Below, piece after piece: positions 56,566-64,000 of a DNA stretch of 64,000 nucleotides. The DNA comes from Isoetes taiwanensis. Its lineage: Eukaryota; Streptophyta; Lycopodiopsida; Isoetales; Isoetaceae. The notes beneath the pieces were generated by a model that searched no databases, was not told the DNA's origin, and saw nothing but the letters and a program-made list of their open reading frames with translations. The position numbers and the translations under genes were made by a program. The stretch is taken from contig JAJEKV010000032.1 in the NCBI GenBank assembly GCA_021234155.1, positions 11,044,099 through 11,108,098 of the forward strand, in the 5' to 3' direction. The first letter of the stretch is position 1, and every line of letters begins with the position of its first letter.

Positions 56566-57229
56566 AGATCTTTAATTTCAGTCAGTTACATGGAAAGGAG
56601 AAGATTCAATGCAGAGGCTTCCATAACTGGTTGGCAATCATAGGTTATTAGAAGAGATCTGACAAATGAAAAATAGGTTTGTAACACAATATCCACAGCA
56701 AGGCGCTCTTGATTACATTTAGCATGGGATAATATTGATGTTATATAAGCAATCAAAAATTTCAATTGATCAATTATGGTGCACCGATTGCAGCTCAAAT
56801 AACTTCTATAACATGAAATGCACCCAAACATCTTTACTTGGTGACCTGACAATGGGCATTATACTAGGGGGCAGGAGGACGTTGAGCTCTAAGTAGATAC
56901 CATACTATGCTAAGGACATGCCTCCTCGTTAGACTTATGAGAGAAACAAACCGAGTTAATCTTTCTATGTGTCAATGTCTTAAAATAGCAATTTCGATTC
57001 AAACACTCTATTGTCTACAACTACAATTTAAGCCACTTCACTCTCCGGCCATGGAGGGCAACCCTCCGTGCGCAGCACCTTGTTTTTTTTGGATCTTGAA
57101 CAGTTCGTAAAGGTACCATGATAATAGGCTAGTCCCATGATAATGCTATAACTGGAAATTTAAAATTGCGTACAAAGCTTCAAGCATCTTGAATGAACCC
57201 ACATGCCTTGATGGTTTTTTCTACTCCCG
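56566..57229. other. Non-coding segment
   Basis: No gene or repeat boundary recognised. Confidence 0.35.
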
Positions 57230-57830
57230 ATTTGGGTTGGAGTTCGCCGGAAACCTCATAAGGTTTCTTGTTGAAACTTAATGTGGTTTCAATGGAAACT
57301 TGATATAGGAAACTACATCAAGTTTCCATTGAAACCACATTAAGTTTCCATGTATATCAAGTTTCCATTGAAACCACATTAAGTTTCCATGGATATTATG
57401 TTAGGTTTCCTCTAGTGAAAACCTTGTAAGGTTTCTTTTATGGAAACTATACGTAGTTTACTTTGGGGAAAACTCTATAAGGTTTCCGCTTTTCAAAATA
57501 AAATGAAAGTCTAGGCACGTGTGTAAGATTTTGTGGCAAATTTTCAAAATTGTATGACAAAATGTAATCTACCTACATGTGTAAGATCTTATGGAAGATT
57601 GTGTTCCCAAATGCATGAGGAGACTTTTTAGCGTGAGGAGTACGCCAACATTTTGAATTTGAAACTGCATTAAGTTTCAAAGAAACATAAACTATATTAG
57701 GTTTTCAAAGAAACTACATTTAGTTTCCCTTTATACTACATTAGGTTTCTCCTAAAGTTTTTAATTTGGATAGGAAACTTTATAAGGTTTCCATTTTGTA
57801 AAATAAAATGGAGGAGTGTAGGCACATGTG
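57230..57830. repeat. GTTTCC/GGAAAC-rich interspersed repeat
   Basis: Units such as CATTAAGTTTCCATG and AAGTTTCCATTGAAACCACA recur in direct and inverted order (57270-57420, 57660-57800). AAGGTTTC blocks lie between. The inverted units would let the region fold. Confidence 0.75.
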
Positions 57831-57913
57831 TAAGATCTTGTGGCACATATGCATGACAACATGCATCAATTGGTGTCCTCTTAGCGTAAGGGGCACGCTA
57901 ACATTTTGAATTT

Positions 57914-58400
57914 GAAGGAAGGAAGGAAGGAAGGAAGAAAATTTTAACGTCCACGGAACCCAATCGGGTTATGGGACCAGAACAAACAAAGGGGGCATAA
58001 GCCCTAACAGATCAGAGGGCCGAAGCCCAAAAAAGTAGAACATGGGGTCCAAGCCCCGTTTCAACACAGAAATAACCAAACCAGAACGAAACAAAAGGAA
58101 TACAGAGCTATACAGTAAGTGCCCATGGATCAGATGGCCACTGATCTCGAATGATAGCTTGACCTCCCCTATAAAATGACCCACTTCCGGCCGTGAGGCG
58201 AGCCTCTCGCCGACACGACATAACTCTTCTTTCCGTCTCAGTAGAGTCTTTGAGTCAAGTCTTCCGGGACGGAGAAGGTGGTTCCTTTCAAATGGTTGCC
58301 ATGTCGCAGGATGTGCGGTCGGGAAAGAGCATCTTGAAAGCGCACCAAGAGGTGACGAGGACAATACCATGTGCTTGGATATGCATCACCGGGTAAAAAG
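57914..58400 (-). mobile_element. LINE 3' fragment with (CCTT)n tail
   Basis: Minus strand: an open frame (58370-57969) ending near FGLRPSDLLGLMPP, then GGTTCCGTGGACGTTAAAA and a CCTT tail (57914-57940). The signature is the same as in the other LINE ends here, but the body is a different family. Confidence 0.75.
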
Positions 58401-58849
58401 CGTGCGGCGGCTTCATCTCAGAAAGCAAAGAGAATCACCCGCCTCACGAATACCCACAATCACGTAGGTTCAAGTATGCATCCTCGGGCAAAGTATGTGT
58501 GGATCCTCAAATGACGCCATCATCTTTAGGCATATCATTCACATGTCGGGCCCAAGTATGCGTGGATCCATGTACTCTGCGTTATCGACCTCGTGCATAT
58601 CATTCACATGCTCGGGGCGGGCATTGTGCTAGACACGGGAAGCAAGATTATGATCCATCGGGTTGTGGCCCGTGATTGTAGCAACAACTCTAGAAGCCGC
58701 GCACCCGGCTTTGTAAGGGTAATCATTCGCATATCGGCCGCGGATAAAGGACAAGAGAGCATATCAGAGGTCTAGCTAGATATCCGGATGCGGTTCATCG
58801 AGCATCAAGCCTATCTAGCGCGGCATTCAGGGACGCATCACACAACAAG
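58401..58849. other. Non-coding, short direct repeat
   Basis: GCATATCATTCACATG recurs at 58528 and 58596, and CAAGTATGCGTGGATCC-like units at 58468-58570. Probably part of the same LINE family; no protein is recognised. Confidence 0.35.
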
Positions 58850-58854
58850 AGAAT

Positions 58855-59110
58855 GGACATTTAGCGACGTGGGCTTGCGACGTGTGTGCGACGTGACGTC
58901 GCAAATAACGTCACCATGCGACGTCAACGCGACGTCACGTGTCGCAGACATCGCCGCATGCGACGCGGTGGTGCGACGCCCGACAACCGCGGACGTGGCA
59001 GACCGCCACGCCAGCGCCACGCCTACGAACCACGCCGCATCGCGCGTCGCGTCACTTTTGTAGCGACGTGACGCCGCGTCGCGACGTGACATCGCGCGAC
59101 GCCGTCACGG
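58855..59110. repeat. GCGACGT-rich CpG-dense block
   Basis: GCGACGT or its complement occurs more than ten times in about 250 bp, including palindromic TGACGTC and GACGTCACGTG. The overlapping frames on both strands are products of this composition, not genes. Confidence 0.85.
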
Positions 59111-59469
59111 ACGTCTAGTGTACTTTGTTCTTTTTGGAGAACAAGGGTGGTATTCTGGCCACGAAAGTTGGTCCCCAGGGTAATGTCGATATTCTGAGTC
59201 ATTTTTGCAAAAGAAAGAAACACTTACGCCCTACGTAAAAAGATTCGGCGACCCACCGTGTTGGACATGAGATAGTTTGACGCCTCGAGAAGGGGTGGTC
59301 TTCTGGCCATGAAACTTGGTCCCCAGGGCAATGTCGACGTTTCGAGTCCATTGGCAGAGCCGAATCATGATTCCGGATACAAGGCCCCCAAAATTGAACT
59401 TGTATAAAAAATTAGCATGAAAACCAAAGATATATGTGATTTTTTATACCGACAATACAAAAATGTAAA

Positions 59470-60260
59470 GAAAAATCATGTGTTCTTCCTAGTTTTGCAA
59501 GATCAATAGTGGTTCATATCATATTATTTGTACTAATTCATAAATTCTACGAGTTTCTAGAAATCATCATTAGTTTGTAACGATTGTTTTTAATGTACAA
59601 TGATTTAGCAAAATCATATCCCTGTTTAATTACATGACTTCTAACGATTGTACAACTAGGTTTTGAAATCATCAATAGTTTAGAAGATGTGTTTTAAGCA
59701 TATATTGATTTTGAAAAATCAATAGTGGCTAATATCATATTTTTTGTACTAATTCAAAATTTTACACTAGTTTCTAGGAATCATTATTAGTTCATAAGGT
59801 TGTTTTTAAGTGTAGATTGATTTAGCAAAATCACTAATAGTTTATATCATGTTTAATTACATAAATTCCATAATCATATAATAGTTTTTTGAAATCATCC
59901 ATAGTTTAGAAGATGTATTTTAAGCATATATTGATTTTGGAAGACCAATAGTGCTTCATATCGTATTTTTTGTACTAATTCAAAGATTTATAGAAATCAT
60001 AATTAATTTGTGAGATTGTTTTTAAGTGTATAGTTTTTTTAGCAAAATCATTGCTAGTTCATGTCATGTTTACTTACATGAATTCTACAATCGTACAATT
60101 GTTTTTTGAGATCATCAATAGTTTAGAAGATGTGTTTTAAGTACATCTTGATTTTGCAAAACCATTCCTAGTTCGTACTATATTTAATTTATGAATTCTA
60201 GAGTTTATGATGGTCGTTGGAAATCATCATTAATTTAATGAAATGATTTTTCTATATACA
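59470..60260. repeat. AT-rich tandem repeat, ~220-bp period
   Basis: GTTTAGAAGATGTGTTTTAA recurs at about 59683, 59907 and 60122. Other sub-blocks (TTTGTACTAATTCA, ATGATTTAGCAAAATCA) keep the same order. Three to four degenerate units. Confidence 0.85.
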
Positions 60261-60915
60261 TTTTTAGTATCATAATTTCGGATGTGTTTACATGCTAGTT
60301 GTCACAAATTTGTATTCTACATGCTCGTTAATAGTTTATTCTTGTGTTAATCGTGTTGTTAATATGTATTTTTCCAAATGCAACTGTTTTGAGCCTTAAT
60401 AAAGATGCAAAGCTTCTAAATATATAGGAAGCATACACGTGTAAGAATAGAATCAGGCTTCGTAGAATCAAATGAGCCTTATCAATAAATTTTACAAAAA
60501 GAAAATAAACAACGTGTCACTAATGACATAGATTAAAATCAATGTGTTGTTGCAATAATAAAAGAAACCTTGTATGTGAATTGATATCTAGCTTGTAACA
60601 GTAGCAATATTAGAAATTTTTGATTAGTGCAATGTCAAAACCAAAGGTGAATGATTTGCCTCCGTTACTTAATATTATAAGAAACCTTGTAAAGTCATTT
60701 AGCCAAGAAATTGGCAATTGTTTTGTGAGGTTTAGCGCAGGAATAATGACCACTCATATGTAAATATAGAGATACCATCGACACCATTTTAACTAACAAT
60801 TTTATAACGCTTTAGCTAAAAAAACTACTACAATGTTAAGGTTAATATCTTAATATGGTAATAAATAATTTTATAGCTAGCTTATTAAACCACTCCAAAG
60901 TAAAGCTAAACATCC
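60261..60915. other. Non-coding AT-rich segment
   Basis: Nothing recognisable. Confidence 0.35.
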
Positions 60916-62241
60916 GGAGCATGCCGGTTGGCATGCAACGACATTTTAATTGTCAGGCGTTGCATCCAAAAGGCCAGAGTTACCCTAGGACACACGTCTG
61001 AGGAGTAGAGAATCGGTCAAACGCCCGGACTGCCAAGTACGTGCTAGCTTTACATTATAGCACTAGGCTAGACTGCATCGAGTGAAAGATAGACTAGTTG
61101 CTTGTAGCAAATCGAGTTTGGTTCTGTTGGTCATAATCGCTGGTCCCTACAAGAACTAGATGCTCTGGACTCATGCCCGAGCCAAAATCACATTTTGAGC
61201 TAGCAAGAATGGCCTAACCGAGGGGCACATCATTTCTCCCTCTTGCCTTATGTCCGTAAAGGGAACATTTGGGGGTTGGGACATCCGGGCAAAGTGGATG
61301 CCCATTTTTTCTTTTGAGAACGTTTCCTAGAACATGAACTATTATTTGAATGGAGGGATTAACAAATGGAGCTGTTTTATTCCCAACCCTAGTAAATCTA
61401 TAGGGTTTAGGTTTTGGCATCCTTCCCTGCCTATGAAGGGATCAAGAGCTTGTGTGCAGGGTTTCTTCGAGGGAACGAAGAGAGGCCTTAAGAAGGAGAA
61501 CAAAAAACCCTCCCCAAGTGCTAGTTCCAAACTTTCTCCGTTGTGATGGCCCGCGAGCTCTAGACATTGTGCGACCGGAGCATGCCGGTTGGCATGCAAC
61601 GACATTTCGACTGTGCGGTTGCATCCAAAAAGCCAGAGTTACCCTAGGACACATGTCTGGGGAGTAGAGAATCGGTCAAACGCCCGGACTGCCAAGTACG
61701 TGCTAGCTTTACATTATAGCACTAGGCTAGAGTGCATCAAGTGAAAGATAGACTAGTTGCTTGTAGCAAATCGAGTTTGGTTTTGTTGGTCATAATCACT
61801 GGTCCCTACAGTAAACTAGATGCTCTGGACTCATGCCCAGAGTCAAAATCACATTTTGAGCTAGCAAGAATGGCCGAACTGGAGGGGCACATCATTTCCC
61901 TCTCTTGCCTTATGTCCGTAAAGGGGAACATTTGGGGGTTGGGACATCCGTGCGGTGGATGTCCATTTTTTCTTTTTGGGAATGTTTCCTATAACATGAA
62001 CTACTATTTGAACGGTGGGATTAACAAATGGAGCTGTTTTATTCCCCCGATACCTAAACCCTACAAAATCTGTAGGGTTTAGGTTTTGGCAGCCTTCCCC
62101 CGCCTCGAAGGGGTCAAGAGCTTGCGTGCAGGGTTCCTTCGATGGTTTGAAGAGAGACCTTAAGAAGGAGAACAAAAAACCCTCCCCAAGTGCCAGTTGC
62201 AAACTTGCTCCGTTGTGATGGCCCCCGAGCTCTGGACATTG
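60916..62241. repeat. Head-to-tail duplication of a ~660-bp unit
   Basis: CCGGAGCATGCCGGTTGGCA starts a unit at about 60916 that restarts at about 61577. Both copies run in parallel through CAAACGCCCGGACTGCCAAG to CCGTTGTGATGGCCC. Differences are single bases and small indels. The open frames in it are not conserved proteins. Confidence 0.92.
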
Positions 62242-63656
62242 TGTTTGGTATTCCTGATATGGAAGAGATTATATATCTCATTGTTGATGAATGTAAGTTC
62301 ATCCCTAAAGACCTTCTAGCTGTTTCAGGTTATTGCTTGACCAGTGTTATTGTGGAATATATTTTCAACATTAAGTTGGAGGAATTGGAATCATGTAAGT
62401 CATTTGTTTGCTTCTAAAACAAGGAGGTGGCAACATATCCTGGCCATGCCAAAGCAAACTATGGAATGCTAGAAATCAACATTGAAGGTTTTTGTTTTTC
62501 TAAGGAATGTAAGGAATGAGAATTATTGGCCATACCTCATAAACTGTGTTAAAATGCTATTCAAATATAATAGAAGGCACAACATTCTAATTTCCAAAAA
62601 AAAGCACCCAACATTGCAAAACCAATTGTGGGACATTTAACCTGCTTAAGCCCATTTCATGAGCAACAAAGTCTTTCACTGCAAAATCTCCTAGGGCAGA
62701 TGAATACGTAACTGCGTATCTTTGGGTCCCTCTGCTGCGTATCTTTCTGGCCTAGCTATGCTATCCCGTGTATAAACGAAGATCATTCTCGCGATGAAGA
62801 TCATTGGCTTGGCTATGCGATTTCTAATTGTTGCCGATCCAGCTCCATTTCTATCTGTTTGAATGCTCCCCGCTGCTCCATGCCGCGAAAAGATTATTTT
62901 TCCTAATTGCTTTACAAGAGAGCAAATTTTGTATTTTCTTGCCTTTTCTGGACTTGAACAGGTTGAACATCAGATGTATTTTTGGATCAATCATTTCTAC
63001 TGCAAAAATAGTCCGTAACACACAGCGACGTTTTGTTTTTATCCTTCCTTCTCTTCCTATCTTTTTATCCTTTCCATCTCTTTTCTGGAAGCTTTATTCC
63101 GGCAATGGAGTATCAGAAGGAATTTTTTGCAGAGCTACAAAGGTTCACGGCTACATTGGGATTTTGAGTCCAATAGGTTACGGAGAGAAACTCGGTCGCC
63201 ATGGATTTCTGGGCGAAACTGGCCCTTGCGGTGGCATCGCTCTAGGCGGCGTCGCCATGGCCAGTTTCCCTCAGAAACCCCCTGCTCCCGAAAGTTTCCC
63301 CTTCCTAAATCTTTAACATCATGGCTATAGCCATGACATGTTGGGGATTTCAACAACAACGTTTATTATTTTATTTCGGTTTTAACGTTTTGTTTGGATT
63401 TGCAGTCCAAACCTAACTTCCAAGGTCCGTCATCAGAGAAAAACACTGCGATTCATGGAGGGATTGGTTAGGGTTTTGAGCGCCTAGGGCGGCGGCGACG
63501 ATCGCCTATTGCACTGCAGCTCTCTCTGGTGGAGATGTGTTCTTTGGAAGAGCAAACTAAGCCGCTGCTTTTGCTTGAATTCATGGCTGCAGGACCATCG
63601 ACGAATCTCCTTCATAAGCCATTCAATTTGGTGTAGCAAGGGTTCGATTTTGGAGT
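62242..63656. other. Mostly non-coding; possible exon remnant
   Basis: A frame after the duplication (DMEEIIYLIVDECKFIPKDL, 62260-62320) reads like a protein fragment but is not identified. The 162-aa frame at 62828-63316 has no known motif. The last 230 bp should be the leader of the gene at 63657. Confidence 0.3.
63206..63277. repeat. Inverted repeat, potential hairpin
   Basis: The arm 63206-63235 (TTTCTGGGCGAAACTGGCC...) pairs with 63251-63277 (...GGCCAGTTTCCCTCAGAAA) with few mismatches around a 15-base loop. Confidence 0.7.
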
Positions 63657-64000
63657 ATGGCCTCTAGTTACAATGCCTCTCTCTTGCTGCAGCAGATTAA
63701 GACTGGTAAGGACTTCCCCCTGTTGTTTTGTGATGAAGACCAGTCCGGCCTCTTTTTCTTTTTTGGCAAAGTGCTAGGGCTTTATAGGCTTTATGTAAGC
63801 TTGTTCTTTCGGTCTTGGGCTTTCATATCTTTCCTTCAATTTTGTGGGTGTCTAAGCTTTGATCCGTTTCTACCGCACTTAATGCAACAGAGAGGCTAAA
63901 TCAAAATAATCTTTACAGAGGCATTCTCGCCCGCTATTGGACACCGGATGACAGAGTTAGATCTCAACAACAACATGTTCACAGTGCTTCATTCCATCAA
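63657..64000 (+). CDS. Unidentified gene, first two exons (partial)
   Basis: ATG 63657 starts MASSYNASLLLQQIKT. A donor follows at 63706 (ACTG|GTAAGG), and an acceptor at 63918 (TTTACAG). In the matching phase exon 2 reads EAFSPAIGHRMTELDLNNNM, then FTVLHSI, to the window edge. The phase match, the consensus sites and a GC-rich leader with TTAGGGTTTT (about 63468) support a real gene. The product is not recognised: ASLLLQ recalls the start of UBC7-type E2 enzymes, but exon 2 does not continue as an E2. Confidence 0.5.

Noticed and set aside
56586-56852. 88-aa minus-strand frame
   Set aside because: No motif; flanked by direct repeats. It may be a retroelement remnant but is unsupported.
58788-59092. 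Overlapping Arg/Asp-rich frames on both strands
   Set aside because: Produced by the GCGACGT-rich composition; no start context or homology.
59470-60260. CRISPR-like periodic repeats
   Set aside because: Degenerate 220-bp satellite-type units in plant nuclear DNA; no short identical repeats with unique spacers.
63657-63705. UBC7-type ubiquitin-conjugating enzyme start
   Set aside because: ASLLLQ is suggestive, but exon 2 does not continue as an E2 fold.

Overview
This window is nuclear DNA from a land plant. It is repeat-dense, intron-containing and has plant-type genes: a GT47 xyloglucan galactosyltransferase-like gene, a RING-H2 gene, and relics of callose synthase and CPSF160. Mixed chromovirus, Ty1/copia, APE-type LINE, L1, TRIM, hAT-type and foldback elements, several nested three or four deep, would suit a large gymnosperm, fern or lycophyte genome better than a compact angiosperm one. 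The species cannot be read from the sequence. No rRNA, tRNA gene or CRISPR array was seen.

Layout. 1-2174 (minus): decayed multi-exon gene with a WSDG...QFK core, probably transposase-derived. 2498-22435 (minus): a ~20 kb Ty3/gypsy chromovirus with LTRs, tRNA-iMet PBS and PPT, and gag plus protease-RT-RNaseH-integrase-chromodomain. It carries extra ORFs between the 5' LTR and gag. A LINE (to 17022) and a hAT-like MITE (4575-5179) are inserted in it. 22436-22875: callose synthase 3' relic. 23394-23627: small retroposon with perfect 20-bp TSD. 24507-32333: Ty1/copia element interrupted by a 2.4 kb TIR element, which holds a LINE, which holds a foldback element. 33874-35247: intact GT47 gene. 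35.3-44.2 kb: LINE ends, an LTR relative, a gypsy relic and a complete 325-bp TRIM. 46229-49029: 5'-truncated L1. 50738-51256: intact RING-H2 gene. 53230-55340: CPSF160 pseudogene with retained introns and a foldback MITE in an exon. 55-63 kb: tandem and simple repeats. 63657-64000: start of an unidentified gene.

Main discovery candidate. The chromovirus carries histone-like proteins. Its first ORF (18778-20109) ends in an ungapped 97-residue histone H3 core, about 82% identical to plant H3 by my count from memory, fused to a retroelement-specific N-terminal module. A second ORF with its own TATA-like box (17146-18534, two in-frame stops) ends in an H2A-like fold and may contain an H4-like fold. 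A third ORF (10009-10500) fits H2B in length and a few motifs. If confirmed, this would be an LTR retrotransposon carrying a set of core-histone-like proteins upstream of gag. H3 is solid, H2A is moderate, and H4 and H2B are tentative.

Several LINE copies share one 3' signature (a GTGGACG(A/T)TAAAA end, preceded in the longer copies by a hairpin) but carry different microsatellite tails, which suggests one retrotransposition machinery with copy-specific tail synthesis.
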